A stretch of DNA of 64,000 bases from Paralcaligenes ureilyticus (GCF_004346225.1 NZ_SMAJ01000006.1:62001-126000); one strand, 5' to 3'; numbered from the stretch's first letter, positions 52,058 through 62,500 are shown. Numbers and translations: made by a program. The notes: a model not told the origin generated them from the letters alone.

Positions 52058-52918
52058 TCAGGGAAGCTCCAGTTCAGCAAACAAGGGGGCATGATCGGAC
52101 AGTTGCTTCCAGGGCGAGCCGTGGAGCACACGGGCGTGACGCACGGCAAAGCCGCGCTGATAAATGCGGTCCAGGCGAAGCCAGGGAAATACCGCCGGGA
52201 AGGTACGCGGCGGCAAGGTCAAGCGTGCCGCCCCATTCATGCCAAGCTCGCGTACGGACTGCGGCAAGGCCATGGGTTTGGGGAAGCGGCGCAAGCTTTT
52301 TCCCAGACGCCTGACGGAATTGCGCAGCTTCGCAGGCCCGGTAGCAACCCCTTCGGGCGCCACCGCAAACACTTCGAACAACCCCAATTGCTGCACAAAT
52401 AACGGCGCAAGGCGATTGTTCCAGTCGTTAAAATCGCCCGCAATCAGGACGGGCTCATCGACCGGCACCAAACGCTTGATGCGCTCGACCAACGCGGCAA
52501 CCTGGCGCGAGCGGCTGCCGGCGAACAAGCCCAAATGCACGACAAGACAGTGAACGACGGTATCGCCAACCTGAACCTTGACATGCAAAAGCCCGCGTTG
52601 CTCAAGCTTGTGGTCGGAGATATCCTGGTTTTCGTGACTCAGTATGGGAAAGCGCGACAGCAAGGCATTGCCATGATCGGTATTCTGATGAACGGCATTG
52701 CAGCCGTATGCAGCATCCATGCGAAGCGCCGCCGCGAGCGATTCATGCTGCGCATCCAGGCTGATGTGCCGTTCGTTGCGCCCCTGAACCTCTTGCAGAA
52801 ACAATAGATCGGGACGCAGGCCATACAAGCCTAATCGCAAATCGGGCAGGCACTCGCGGCTGCCCGTTGCTGACCGGCCTTTATGGATGTTGTAACTGAC
52901 GATGCGAAGTACGGACAC
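52058..52918 (-). CDS. Endonuclease/exonuclease/phosphatase family protein
   Basis: A 286-residue EEP-fold hydrolase: SYNIHKG at the start, LFLQEVQGRN with the metal Glu, IAGDFNDWN and SDHAPLFAELEL at the end. GTG start at 52918. It is translationally close to clsB, so a lipid phosphatase role is possible, but nucleases share the fold. Confidence 0.85.
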   Translation of the reverse strand: MSVLRIVSYNIHKGRSATGSRECLPDLRLGLYGLRPDLLFLQEVQGRNERHISLDAQHESLAAALRMDAAYGCNAVHQNTDHGNALLSRFPILSHENQDISDHKLEQRGLLHVKVQVGDTVVHCLVVHLGLFAGSRSRQVAALVERIKRLVPVDEPVLIAGDFNDWNNRLAPLFVQQLGLFEVFAVAPEGVATGPAKLRNSVRRLGKSLRRFPKPMALPQSVRELGMNGAARLTLPPRTFPAVFPWLRLDRIYQRGFAVRHARVLHGSPWKQLSDHAPLFAELELP

Positions 52919-53013
52919 AGACAGCCTTTATGATGTTTCGTGCGGTGGCGCCTCTCCGATCGTACACTTTTCCTGTCTTAAAGTGATCCGGTAAAACACC
53001 AAGGCCCCACGAA

Positions 53014-54798
53014 TCACTCGGCGGTACGCAGGCGAATATGCAGTTCGCGCAGTTGTTTCTCGTCGACAGCCGAGGGGGCCTGGGTCAGCAGGCATTGCGC
53101 ACGCTGGGTTTTGGGGAAGGCGATTACGTCGCGGATCGACTCGGCGCCCGCCATCATGGTCACCAGACGATCCAGACCGAAGGCCACCCCGCCATGCGGC
53201 GGCGCGCCATACTGCAGCGCATCGAGCAGGAATCCGAATTTATTGCGCGCCTCGTCGGCATCGATATTCAGTGCCCGGAAAACCTTGTTCTGCACATCGG
53301 CACGATGAATACGCACCGAACCGCCACCGATCTCCCAGCCGTTGAGAACCATATCGTAGGCCTTTGCCAAGGCACGCGCAGGATCGGTCTCGAGATAATC
53401 TTCGTGGCCATCCTTGGGGCTGGTGAACGGATGGTGCGCCGCAAAATAACGGCCTTCCGCCTGGTCGTACTCGAACATGGGGAAGTCGACGACCCACAAG
53501 GGTTTCCAGCCCGGCACGAACAGCCCGGCTTTCTTGCCGAATTCACTGTGGCCGATCTTGACGCGCAACGCGCCCATAGCGTCGTTGACCACTTTGGTCT
53601 TGTCGGCGCCAAAGAAAATCAGGTCACCACTTTGCGCGCCCGTGCGTTCGATCAGCTGAATCAGTACCTGGCCATGGATGTTCTTGACGATGGGCGACTG
53701 CAGTCCATCGGGAATGGAGGTGGCATCATTCACCTTGATATAAGCCAGGCCTTTCGCGCCGTATATGCCCACGAACTTGGTGTAGGCATCGATTTCGCTG
53801 CGCGGCATGGCCGCTCCGCCCGGAACACGCAGGGCCACCACGCGGCTGGCCGCATCGTTGGCAGGGCCCGAAAACACCTTGAAGTCCACGTCTCGCATAA
53901 GATCGGACACATCGGTGAACTCGAGCGTGACACGCAAATCGGGCTTGTCCGAACCATAACGGCGCATGGCCTCGTCCCAGGCCATGATAGGGAAAACGGC
54001 AGGCAATTCCACTTTTTGGACAGTACTGAAAACGTGCCGAATCATGCCCTCGAAGATTTCGCGGATCTGCTCTTCGTTGAGGAACGACGTTTCGCAATCG
54101 ATTTGCGTAAATTCCGGCTGACGATCGGCGCGCAGGTCTTCGTCGCGAAAACATTTCGTGATCTGATAGTAGCGATCGAAGCCCGCCACCATCAGCAACT
54201 GCTTGAAAAGCTGCGGCGACTGCGGCAGCGCGAAAAACTGGCCTGCGTTCACGCGCGAAGGCACCAGGTAATCGCGCGCACCCTCGGGCGTGCTTTTGGT
54301 AAGCATGGGGGTTTCAATGTCGATAAAGCCCAAGGCATCAAGATACTTGCGCACTTCGATCGACACGCGATAGCGCAGCATAAGGTTGTGCTGCATCTGC
54401 GGGCGGCGCAGATCCAGGACACGGTGCGTCAGGCGCGTGGTTTCCGACAAATTATCATCATCGAGCTGAAACGGCGGAGTAACCGACGGATTGAGGATCT
54501 CAATTTCGCGGCACAGGACTTCAATTTCACCCGATGCCAACTCGCTATTGGTCGTCCCTTCGGGACGGCGGCGCACCAGGCCCGTCACGCGTACGCAGAA
54601 CTCGTTGCGCAGTTTTTCAGCTATTTCGAAAGCGGCGACGTTATCGGGATCAACCACAATCTGCGCCAGGCCGGCGCGGTCGCGCAAGTCGATAAAAATA
54701 ACGCCCCCGTGGTCACGGCGACGATGCACCCAACCAAACAAGGTGACCGTTTGATCCAAATGGCTTGGAGAAACCTCGCCGGTGTAGCAGGTACGCAT
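53014..54798 (-). CDS. aspS: Aspartyl-tRNA synthetase
   Basis: A 594-residue class II synthetase. N-terminal OB fold ([23 protein letters not shown]), motif 2 [19 protein letters not shown], the bacterial GAD insertion domain, and motif 3 [15 protein letters not shown]. Length fits bacterial AspRS. It follows DUF502 by 32 bp and may be non-discriminating if GatCAB is present; not testable here. Confidence 0.96.
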   Translation of the reverse strand: MRTCYTGEVSPSHLDQTVTLFGWVHRRRDHGGVIFIDLRDRAGLAQIVVDPDNVAAFEIAEKLRNEFCVRVTGLVRRRPEGTTNSELASGEIEVLCREIEILNPSVTPPFQLDDDNLSETTRLTHRVLDLRRPQMQHNLMLRYRVSIEVRKYLDALGFIDIETPMLTKSTPEGARDYLVPSRVNAGQFFALPQSPQLFKQLLMVAGFDRYYQITKCFRDEDLRADRQPEFTQIDCETSFLNEEQIREIFEGMIRHVFSTVQKVELPAVFPIMAWDEAMRRYGSDKPDLRVTLEFTDVSDLMRDVDFKVFSGPANDAASRVVALRVPGGAAMPRSEIDAYTKFVGIYGAKGLAYIKVNDATSIPDGLQSPIVKNIHGQVLIQLIERTGAQSGDLIFFGADKTKVVNDAMGALRVKIGHSEFGKKAGLFVPGWKPLWVVDFPMFEYDQAEGRYFAAHHPFTSPKDGHEDYLETDPARALAKAYDMVLNGWEIGGGSVRIHRADVQNKVFRALNIDADEARNKFGFLLDALQYGAPPHGGVAFGLDRLVTMMAGAESIRDVIAFPKTQRAQCLLTQAPSAVDEKQLRELHIRLRTAE

Positions 54799-54830
54799 GA
54801 AGAATTACTCCGTGTAAAAAACTCTTGAAT

Positions 54831-55520
54831 TCAGGCTGGGGGCCGCTGATCGGGCGTGTCCGCCACATGATCGGCCGCATCATGCGTATGCCCGCCGAGC
54901 GCGGCCGGGTCGCCGCCTTCCAGCAATTTGCCGACTGCGGGCGCAACCACCCCCATGGACACGATGTACTTGAGCGCGGCGTCCACGCTCATATCCAGGA
55001 CATGCACATCCTCGCGCGGCATCATCAAAAAAAAGCCCGAGGTGGGATTGGGTGTGGTGGGCACATATACGCTTACGTGCCGGCCTGGAAGATAAGCCGC
55101 CACCTCGCCGCTGGGCGATCCGGTCAGGAACGCAATGGTCCAGGAGCCCTGGCGCGGATATTGCACCAGCACGGCTTCGCGAAATGCCTGGCCATTGGGC
55201 GCGAGCACTGTATCGCTGACCTGCTTGACCGAGTTGTAGATGGAACGCACCAGCGGAATCCGGCCCAGCAGCTTTTCCCAGCGATCAACAAAGGCACGGC
55301 CTATGAAATTGGCGCCGAACAGCCCTGTGACCAACACCACCACCAGCACAAGGACGACAGGAAACCCGGGAATCCGGACCCCGAACAATGATTGCGACGA
55401 CAGGAAGCTCGGTACGAAACTATCCATCGTCCGGATCAAAAGCGTGATCACCCAGACGGTAATGACCAGCGGAATCCAGATCAGCAAACCGGTAATGAAG
55501 TATCGCTTGAAGAAACGCAT
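54831..55520 (-). CDS. DUF502 family membrane protein
   Basis: A 229-residue protein with two hydrophobic helices at about 8-27 and 52-75, then a DUF502 core (GRIPLVRSIYNSVKQVSDTVL) and a His/Asp-rich tail. Commonly next to aspS in betaproteobacteria, as here; function unknown. Confidence 0.9.
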   Translation of the reverse strand: MRFFKRYFITGLLIWIPLVITVWVITLLIRTMDSFVPSFLSSQSLFGVRIPGFPVVLVLVVVLVTGLFGANFIGRAFVDRWEKLLGRIPLVRSIYNSVKQVSDTVLAPNGQAFREAVLVQYPRQGSWTIAFLTGSPSGEVAAYLPGRHVSVYVPTTPNPTSGFFLMMPREDVHVLDMSVDAALKYIVSMGVVAPAVGKLLEGGDPAALGGHTHDAADHVADTPDQRPPA

Positions 55521-55526
55521 GTATTC

Positions 55527-55952
55527 CTAGTGTTTCGGCGCAGCAGCAGCCGATGACGATGAGGCCGGCGGCGCTGCGGCTGTCTTGGGCGCAGCCGTCT
55601 TGTTCTCGGTATGGGACGTCGAGGACGAGCCGTTGGTTGCCGAACCGTTGGAGCTTGCGCCGCCATTAGTCGAAGCAGGCGTCGAAGCGGACGCCCCATC
55701 ATGAGCCCCCGTGGACGAAGAGCTATGGCCGTTGGTCGAGTGTGTATGGCCTGTGTCGGGCTTGCTGCCGTTGCCGCGGAAATCGGTCACATACCAGCCC
55801 GAACCCTTCAATTGAAATCCCGCTGCGGTAACTTGCTTGACATAGGTGCTTTGACCACACTGAGGACACACCGTTAACCGCGGATCCGACATTTTCTGCA
55901 GCACGTCCTGTTCATGTCCGCAGGCGCTGCATTTATAAGCATAAATAGGCAC
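55527..55952 (-). CDS. FmdB-family zinc ribbon protein with low-complexity tail
   Basis: A 141-residue protein. The first 45 residues hold a zinc ribbon with two CxxC pairs (CSACGH and CPQCGQ); residues from about 65 are a Ser/Ala/Thr/Gly/Asn-rich, probably disordered tail. GTG at 55952 is chosen because AGGGA precedes it; the in-frame upstream start is less likely. 6 bp before DUF502. Role not established. Confidence 0.87.
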   Translation of the reverse strand: MPIYAYKCSACGHEQDVLQKMSDPRLTVCPQCGQSTYVKQVTAAGFQLKGSGWYVTDFRGNGSKPDTGHTHSTNGHSSSSTGAHDGASASTPASTNGGASSNGSATNGSSSTSHTENKTAAPKTAAAPPASSSSAAAAPKH

Positions 55953-56176
55953 GACAACAAATCCCTGAAAAACCAACTAAGTAAGCACACGATTTTAGCC
56001 GTTTTTGCTCTGGAGTGCGGATGGCCGAGGCAAGAGGGATATGGCGGTGGCGAGAATTTCCTTTTACTTCCGGGGCGAATAATTTAAGATTGGACCGACT
56101 GAATGACAAGACTGGCTATGCTCGTGCATTAAAAACCGGATTGCCGAGCCCGCGCACAAGACATAAAAAAACGCCT

Positions 56177-56953
56177 ATGACAATAGAGACAAAAGAAGTT
56201 GTTATTAACTTTCAAGATGTCGTGGTGGAACTCGGCGGGCAGAAAATATACGATCGCCTGAGCTTTGAAGTAAACAAAGGAGAGTTCGTTTGCCTGCTGG
56301 GGCCATCGGGCTGCGGAAAATCGACCAGCCTCAGAGTGATGGGGGGATTATTGCCCATCACCTCCGGAACCGTGCAAATCATGGGGCTGGATCCTTCCAT
56401 AGCCTGGTCCAAGATTGCATACGTCTTCCAATCGCCCCGGCTGGTTTCGTGGCGCAATGCCATGGAAAATGTCCTCCTGGGAATAGAACTGCGCCTGGGC
56501 CCGGGAAACAAGAGCGCCAGAGAGCAAAAAGCGCTGGACCTGCTCGCCCTGGTTGGGCTATCGAAAGAGGTGAAGAAATATCCCTCCATACTCTCCGGCG
56601 GCGAACGGCAGCGCGTTGCGATCGCCAGAGCCCTTGCCGTCGATCCCGAAATCATTTTCATGGACGAGCCGTTCTCTGCCCTGGATCCGACCACCAGGGA
56701 AAGAATGCGGGTGGAGATAGAACAAATATGGCAAAAAACAGGAAAAACGATTGTGTTTGTTACGCACGATATTGACGAGGCCGTGCAACTGGCGGACCGG
56801 ATCATTTTGCTGACGAAGAAACCGACGATAGTCAAAGAAAATATTCCCCTGCCGGATGCCAGACCTCGAAGCCTGGGCCTGCCTGCGCTGGCTTTGCATC
56901 GCAACCGATTGCTTCAGATGTTCAACTCTATCGAGTCGGACAGCAAAACGTGA
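56177..56953 (+). CDS. ABC transporter ATP-binding protein (SsuB/TauB-like)
   Basis: A 258-residue ATPase: Walker A GPSGCGKST, signature LSGGERQRVAIARAL, Walker B IIFMDEPFSALD and a switch His in FVTHDIDEAVQL. It is of the nitrate/sulfonate/taurine class. ATG at 56177 is used. It leads a four-gene importer; codon use is more AT-rich than in the neighbours. Confidence 0.9.
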   Translation: MTIETKEVVINFQDVVVELGGQKIYDRLSFEVNKGEFVCLLGPSGCGKSTSLRVMGGLLPITSGTVQIMGLDPSIAWSKIAYVFQSPRLVSWRNAMENVLLGIELRLGPGNKSAREQKALDLLALVGLSKEVKKYPSILSGGERQRVAIARALAVDPEIIFMDEPFSALDPTTRERMRVEIEQIWQKTGKTIVFVTHDIDEAVQLADRIILLTKKPTIVKENIPLPDARPRSLGLPALALHRNRLLQMFNSIESDSKT

Positions 56954-56978
56954 CTATCCGCTTAGAAAGGAGCTACAG

Positions 56979-57983
56979 ATGAAAAGACGCAGCCTGTTAA
57001 AAATGGCATTGATCGCATTTCCAAGCCTGATGACGGTGGCCAGGCCAGGCTACGCCGCCCCCGCACGCAAGAAGATTTCTTATGCTTACTTGCTGGATCC
57101 CGCCTATGACGCGGTGACGTGGGCCATCAACAACGGCAAGGTCAAATCGGATTTAATTGACATCGAGACTAAAGGGCTGGCTATCCCGCAATTACTGCAA
57201 GCCACATCCTCGAAGCAATACGACGTCATCATGACGGCGGTTATCGGCTTGCCCGCAGCCGCGTCCAGGGGCCTGGAATTACGCCTGCTGAACACCGCCT
57301 TGCAGCAGTCAAAGGGCGGTTTGGGCGGGGGAATCTGGGTCAAGAAAGATAGCCCGCTTCACAGCCCGAAGGAATTGAAGGGAAAAATACTGGGCTCCTA
57401 CAGCCTGAAATCCACGGGCTACACGCAAGTCAGAATAGCGCTCCAAAAGAAATATGGCATCAACACCAACCTGCAAGGCGGCGATTTGAAACAACTGCAA
57501 ATTCCCGCCTCGAATTTGCCCGCTGCGCTCTCCAGGGCAAGCGTAGACGCGGCAACCCTGATTCACAGCCAGGCATACAGGGCCATCCGTTCCGGGGAAT
57601 ATCGAACCATAGCCGAAACCGCAAGAGACAACATCGAGATGTTCAAAGTGCGATTCGTCAGCGCCGTTAATGTTTCATATCCTGAAAAGCTAAAAGCCGA
57701 TCCCGATGCCTATCTGGAATTTATCAGGATGTTCGATGCGTCCATTAAGTACGCGTTGAGCAACAGAACGGAGGTATTTAATTCGGTCTCGCAGAAAAGC
57801 GGCCTGGATCCGGCCTTCTTTGAGTGGTGGTTCGGCAATGTCTCCGATGTCCCGGGGGACTTCACCAAAGAGCACGCCATGGCAATCAACAAGTTTTACG
57901 ACTTGTCCGAGGAGCTGGGCGTCATCAAGAAAGCGCCGCCGATAGAATCATTTCTATGGGACAAGCTGCACATCAAGGCGTAA
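56979..57983 (+). CDS. ABC transporter substrate-binding protein (SsuA/TauA-like)
   Basis: A 334-residue periplasmic protein with a twin-basic (KRRSLLK), 28-residue signal peptide ending in GYAA. The mature part follows the NMT1/SsuA pattern (LDPAYDAVTWAINNGKV; IETKGLAIPQLLQATSSKQYDVI). AGAAAGGAG lies 5 bp before the ATG. Ligand unknown; a small organic anion or ester is possible because a carboxylesterase gene follows. Confidence 0.8.
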   Translation: MKRRSLLKMALIAFPSLMTVARPGYAAPARKKISYAYLLDPAYDAVTWAINNGKVKSDLIDIETKGLAIPQLLQATSSKQYDVIMTAVIGLPAAASRGLELRLLNTALQQSKGGLGGGIWVKKDSPLHSPKELKGKILGSYSLKSTGYTQVRIALQKKYGINTNLQGGDLKQLQIPASNLPAALSRASVDAATLIHSQAYRAIRSGEYRTIAETARDNIEMFKVRFVSAVNVSYPEKLKADPDAYLEFIRMFDASIKYALSNRTEVFNSVSQKSGLDPAFFEWWFGNVSDVPGDFTKEHAMAINKFYDLSEELGVIKKAPPIESFLWDKLHIKA

Positions 57984-58010
57984 CTCGCCCCCGGGAAAAG
58001 CTGATCGGAA

Positions 58011-58790
58011 ATGGAAACAACACAAAGCGCTCGCAGAACGGATTTCCAAAAGACGGCTGCAACACATGGCTTCACGCTTCTATGCCTGCTTGGCTGGAGC
58101 CTTCTTTCCTGGGTAAGCCCTTCGTATCAAATGCCAAGCCCTCTTGCCGTTCTGCGCGGCATTGGGGCCTTTCTGTCCAACCTGAACCTGGTGGAGCAAC
58201 TGGGATTTTCTCTTTACCACGTAGGGATGGCGATATTCCTGTCGTTCCTGATAGGTTCGATACTCGCCCTGATCCCTTATTATTTTCCGGTTTTCCGGTT
58301 CGCCATCCATCAACGGTTCGGCGCATTTCTGGGATCGTTCTCGGGCGTGGGTTGGGCGTTGCTGGCTGGAATGTGGTTTGGCATAAATTCCATCTCCGTC
58401 ATTTTTGCAATCAGCGCCGTTCTGATTCCATTCGCTTTAATAAATTTAAGCAGCGGCCTGAACAATCTGGACTTCGAACTCATGGAAATGGGGCAGAGTT
58501 TTTCACGAAACAAGATCAGGAAACTGCGAAAAATCGTGCTGCCGCTGCTGTATCCCTATGTTTTTGCAACCATACGGCTCATGTTTGGAGTCGCCTGGAA
58601 AGTCACGCTGGCCGCCGAACTGTTCGGAGGCAACTCAGGCCTGGGATATGTGATCAACCTTGCGCGCCAGGACTACGACACCACCACCATTTTCGTCATC
58701 CTGTTTCTAATCATATTTTTCGTTTATTGCACCGAACGGTTTTTCTTCAAACCGATCCAGACTCGCTTTGATGAATATGCAAAAATCTGA
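58011..58790 (+). CDS. ABC transporter permease (SsuC/TauC-like) 1
   Basis: A 259-residue inner-membrane permease with about six helices and the coupling loop ELMEMGQSFSRNKIRKLRKIVLP. It overlaps the next permease gene by 20 bp. Most Ssu/Tau systems use one permease as a homodimer; here two unequal permeases are encoded. Confidence 0.88.
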   Translation: METTQSARRTDFQKTAATHGFTLLCLLGWSLLSWVSPSYQMPSPLAVLRGIGAFLSNLNLVEQLGFSLYHVGMAIFLSFLIGSILALIPYYFPVFRFAIHQRFGAFLGSFSGVGWALLAGMWFGINSISVIFAISAVLIPFALINLSSGLNNLDFELMEMGQSFSRNKIRKLRKIVLPLLYPYVFATIRLMFGVAWKVTLAAELFGGNSGLGYVINLARQDYDTTTIFVILFLIIFFVYCTERFFFKPIQTRFDEYAKI

Positions 58791-59556
58791 GCCGCGGGCA
58801 AACTGGCAACAAGATATGCTGGGGCGGTTCCTGGGTGAGCTGCTTGTTGTCCTGTTTTTGGCAATCTGGTGGATCACGGCTCTAGGCTTGCCCGATTTCG
58901 TGCTGCCAGGCCCTTGGCCCGTGGCCAAAAGGCTGTTCGAACTGCTGCGGGATCCGGAGTTCCTGGACAATGCCCTGGTGTCCACCGTGCGGGTCGTTCT
59001 CTCGGTTCTGATCGCATGCCTGATCGGAGGCGTATTGGCCTTCATCGCCAACACGCTTCCCGTTTGCGACGGAGTGATCAATGAGCGCATAAAGCCATTT
59101 TTAAACTCATTCCCGTCAATAGGCTGGGCCATTCTGGCCGCCATATGGTTCAAGGCGGGCAATTTTGGGGTGGTATTCGTACAAGTGGCCATATTGATCC
59201 CATTTTGTCTGATCAACATCGACCAAGGTTTTCGTTCCATTGACAAAGAGCTCATTGAAATGGGCAGGAGCTTTACACGCAAACCTACGCGAATCTGGCT
59301 CAGGATAAACCTGCGCCTGCTTACCCCGTTCATTCTGGCGGCGATAAAGATTTCCTACGGCATCGCCTGGAAAATCGCGCTTGTTGCCGAACTTTTAGGC
59401 GCGCCCAACGGGCTGGGATATTTAATGCTGCAGGCGCAATCAACCGCCGAAACCGTTACCTTTCTGGCGGTCTGCTTTTCCATCGTCTTTATTTTCATGC
59501 TCGGCGACCGCCTGATCCTGGCTCCGCTGGAGAAGAGGTTTCCGGTCACCAAATAG
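58771..59556 (+). CDS. ABC transporter permease (SsuC/TauC-like) 2
   Basis: A 261-residue permease: coupling loop ELIEMGRSFTRKPTRIWLRINLRLL and the C-terminal GAPNGLGYLMLQAQS common to this class. ATG at 58771, or 58777, both inside the previous gene's end. Forms the pore, presumably with the preceding permease. Confidence 0.88.
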   Translation: MNMQKSEPRANWQQDMLGRFLGELLVVLFLAIWWITALGLPDFVLPGPWPVAKRLFELLRDPEFLDNALVSTVRVVLSVLIACLIGGVLAFIANTLPVCDGVINERIKPFLNSFPSIGWAILAAIWFKAGNFGVVFVQVAILIPFCLINIDQGFRSIDKELIEMGRSFTRKPTRIWLRINLRLLTPFILAAIKISYGIAWKIALVAELLGAPNGLGYLMLQAQSTAETVTFLAVCFSIVFIFMLGDRLILAPLEKRFPVTK

Positions 59557-59609
59557 TGTCGGGTCAAATCCCCGTCCTGATTTTTCGTCGTTAACTCCAA
59601 GGCCTGCCC

Positions 59610-61112
59610 ATGAGTCATTCCAATGAAAGCTCAAACTGCTATGCCACGATCCCTCACGGAGTCATGAAGGGAAGCCGCGTCAACGGCGTGTGCATTTACC
59701 GAGGCATCCCCTACGCCCAGCCCATGGTCGGAGACCTGCGGTTTAATCCACCCTTGCCCGCAAAGCCATGGCAAGGAGACTATGACGCCACGCAGGACCG
59801 ACCCATCGCGCCGCAAAACAGATCTCGCCTGGCCGCGGCCATGGGCGATTTTTCCTTGCCCCAAAACGAAGACTGCCTGACTCTGGATATCTGCACCCCG
59901 GCAGCCGATCCGGGCAAACTGCCGGTGGTCGTCTGGATACATGGCGGCGCATTCTCCAGCGGCGCTGGATCATTGCCCTGGTATTCGGGCGAAAACATGG
60001 CAAGAAACGGGCAAGTCGTTACCGTATCCATCAACTACCGATTGGGCGCTCTCGGTTTTTTATATCTGCCAGGCTTCTGCGACGGGAATCTGGGGCTAAA
60101 AGATCAGGTGCTGGCTGTGCAGTGGGTGAAAGACCATATTCACCATTTCGGCGGCGACCCGGACAACATTACCCTGATAGGACAGTCGGCGGGAGGCGGC
60201 TCCATAGCGGCACTGCTGACTATGCCCAATCTGGACGGCCTGTTCAGGCGAGCCATATTGCAAAGCGCGTCGATTGGCAGGCTGTTCACCGAGCCTGACG
60301 AGGCGGAAAAAATGGGGCACTCCTTCCTGAAAATTCTCGATATAAGCCGCCATGAGGCCCATAAACTGAAACAGATTGCCGTACAGGATTTATTGAAAGC
60401 GCAGCAATCTCTGGCTGTTGCCGAGCACAAGCTGGCGCAGACCAAGCCTCCATTCTGGCTTGTCCGGGATGGAGAGTTCATCTGCAACGAACTGTCGAGC
60501 ACGCTCGAAGGCGACCGCAAGCTGAATATCGATTTACTCATCGGCACCACACGAGAAGAAATGGCCGCCTTTTATCATTTCGACAGCAACGTGCAAAATG
60601 CGGATGACTCGGTCGTAAAGGAGCTGTTCCGCAAAGAGTTCGGCCAACACGCGGCGATGCGCCTGGACGCCTACACGCGACGGCGGGCCGTGCCGACCTC
60701 TGCGGCAATACTGGGAGACATGTACACCGACAAGGTTTTCAGACACCCTTCGCTGCAATTGGCGGAATCCTTCAGCAGCAGGAAGCTTGTCTCTTACGTG
60801 TACGAGTTCGACTGGCAGTCTCCCGGGCATTTTGAGGCATGCCATTGCCTGGAGATACCCTTTGTTTTCAACAACCTGGAAAAATGGGACGACGCGCCCA
60901 TGCTTGACGGGCTCGACAAGGAAGAATTTCGGGGGCTATCGAACGCCATGCAGAAAGCATGGGTCGCCTTCGCCTATTGCGGCAACCCCAATCATGCGGC
61001 GATACCCAAATGGGATTCATATACGCCCGAGACTCGAAGCGTCATGCACTTCGACCGCCTGATAGCGCCGCAGACAGCACATTTTGTCGGCGAAGGAAAT
61101 AGCGCGCCATAA
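59610..61112 (+). CDS. Type B carboxylesterase
   Basis: A 500-residue esterase. N-terminal VCIYRGIPYAQP, NEDCLTLDIC, oxyanion WIHGGAFSSG, nucleophile GQSAGGGS (Ser193), and catalytic His in EACHCLEIPFVF. No signal peptide is obvious, so it is cytoplasmic. It follows the importer by 53 bp and may hydrolyse an imported ester. Confidence 0.9.
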   Translation: MSHSNESSNCYATIPHGVMKGSRVNGVCIYRGIPYAQPMVGDLRFNPPLPAKPWQGDYDATQDRPIAPQNRSRLAAAMGDFSLPQNEDCLTLDICTPAADPGKLPVVVWIHGGAFSSGAGSLPWYSGENMARNGQVVTVSINYRLGALGFLYLPGFCDGNLGLKDQVLAVQWVKDHIHHFGGDPDNITLIGQSAGGGSIAALLTMPNLDGLFRRAILQSASIGRLFTEPDEAEKMGHSFLKILDISRHEAHKLKQIAVQDLLKAQQSLAVAEHKLAQTKPPFWLVRDGEFICNELSSTLEGDRKLNIDLLIGTTREEMAAFYHFDSNVQNADDSVVKELFRKEFGQHAAMRLDAYTRRRAVPTSAAILGDMYTDKVFRHPSLQLAESFSSRKLVSYVYEFDWQSPGHFEACHCLEIPFVFNNLEKWDDAPMLDGLDKEEFRGLSNAMQKAWVAFAYCGNPNHAAIPKWDSYTPETRSVMHFDRLIAPQTAHFVGEGNSAP

Positions 61113-61156
61113 GCCCTGCCGAGGCGCTCGCGCCCCACAACCGTTCACAGGCCGCT

Positions 61157-62470
61157 TCAGCCAAACGAATTGGGCAGCAGAAACATGAATGCGGCCACCA
61201 GCGTGGGAATGGCCGCCGCCGCCAGCAATTTGATGGGCGAAATGGCGCCGTCGGGAAAATAATTCTTCAAAATCGAAAATCCCGCCGGATTGGGCGCATT
61301 GGCAATAACGGTCAGTCCGCCGCCGGTCACAGCTCCCGCCACCAGCATGTAGCGCCACAAGTCGCTGGTGCCGTCGACCATCGACCCCAGATACGTCAGG
61401 GCCGCGTTATCCGTCACCGCCGTCAACGCGGTAGCCCCCCAATAGAGCACAACGGGCTGCAAGCCAGCCAGCAAATCCTGCAACCACCATTTTTGCAGGC
61501 CGCCCAGCACCACCAGGCCAGCCAGGAAAAAACCCACCAGCAGGCCCTCCTTGATCATCAAGGTGTCCTGATGGCCCTTGTAAGCCTCGGTATAGCCTAT
61601 AAAGAACATCAACAGGCCAAGGAAAATGGTGGGGTGATGCGCGCCGAGCACCACACCCAGAAGAAACAGCAGATGGATCGCCATGACCAGCGCCGGCACG
61701 GGCGCGCGCGGCGCGGCGCTGGCCAGTTTCGGCTGACCCGGCCCGTCTGCATCGACGTTCCGCCCGGCTCCCAATTCTCCGCTTAGCAGGTATTTGCGGC
61801 AGATCAGCGTCAAGACAGCGGCGTTGATAATGACCGCGCAGGCCGCACGCCAGCCAAAGTGCGTCGCCATGTAGGTGGCGTCCCAGCCAAAGGTATGAGC
61901 CACCATCAACACCGGCGGCGCGGCGTACGAAGTGAGCACGCCGCCTATCGACACATTGACGAACAGCACGCCCAGCGTCATGTACTTGAACCCGGTTTGT
62001 TCGGAATGCCTGAAATAGCCATCGCGCAACAACAGGGCCGCCAGCGTCATGGCGGCCGGCTCGGTGATGAAAGAGCCCGACAGCGGCACCAGCGACAAGG
62101 TAAGGAAATAGGTCGCCAGTTCAGTGCGGAACGGCAAAACCCGGGCGACACCTTGCACCACCATGCCGACCAGTTCCAGTATGGGACGGCTGGCAGCCAC
62201 AACCATAATGGCAAACACGAACGCGGGCTCGGTAAAATTGCGCGTGTCCATATAGGCCACGGCACCGCCCGTGCCCTTGAGCAAGGCCATGATCACCAAA
62301 AGAATAAACGCCCATACGCCAAACACCGCTTCGACTTCGGACAGCATGTGCCATAAACCCGCATGGCGGCCGCCGCGATGCGACAAGCGTGCAAAAACCG
62401 GAACAGAAAACGTATGGATAATCGCGATTGCGAACAAGACGCTGGCAATCAGCTCAATCAAATCGGGCAT
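61157..62470 (-). CDS. Putative Na+/H+ antiporter (PF07399-like)
   Basis: A 437-residue membrane protein with about eleven hydrophobic helices. The segments NFTEPAFVFAIMVVAASRPI, SGSFITEPAAMTLAALLLRDGYF and GGVLTSYAAPPVLMVAHTF fit the Na_H_antiport_3 family. Convergent with the esterase gene. The transported ions are not shown by sequence alone. Confidence 0.83.
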   Translation of the reverse strand: MPDLIELIASVLFAIAIIHTFSVPVFARLSHRGGRHAGLWHMLSEVEAVFGVWAFILLVIMALLKGTGGAVAYMDTRNFTEPAFVFAIMVVAASRPILELVGMVVQGVARVLPFRTELATYFLTLSLVPLSGSFITEPAAMTLAALLLRDGYFRHSEQTGFKYMTLGVLFVNVSIGGVLTSYAAPPVLMVAHTFGWDATYMATHFGWRAACAVIINAAVLTLICRKYLLSGELGAGRNVDADGPGQPKLASAAPRAPVPALVMAIHLLFLLGVVLGAHHPTIFLGLLMFFIGYTEAYKGHQDTLMIKEGLLVGFFLAGLVVLGGLQKWWLQDLLAGLQPVVLYWGATALTAVTDNAALTYLGSMVDGTSDLWRYMLVAGAVTGGGLTVIANAPNPAGFSILKNYFPDGAISPIKLLAAAAIPTLVAAFMFLLPNSFG

Positions 62471-62500
62471 TTTTAACCTGGTGGAAAATCACGTACAAAT

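Noticed and set aside
53038-54828. A 596-codon open frame on the plus strand opposite aspS
   Set aside because: It mirrors the aspS gene in the antisense direction, which GC-rich codon bias often leaves open. It has no recognisable family and aspS is certain.
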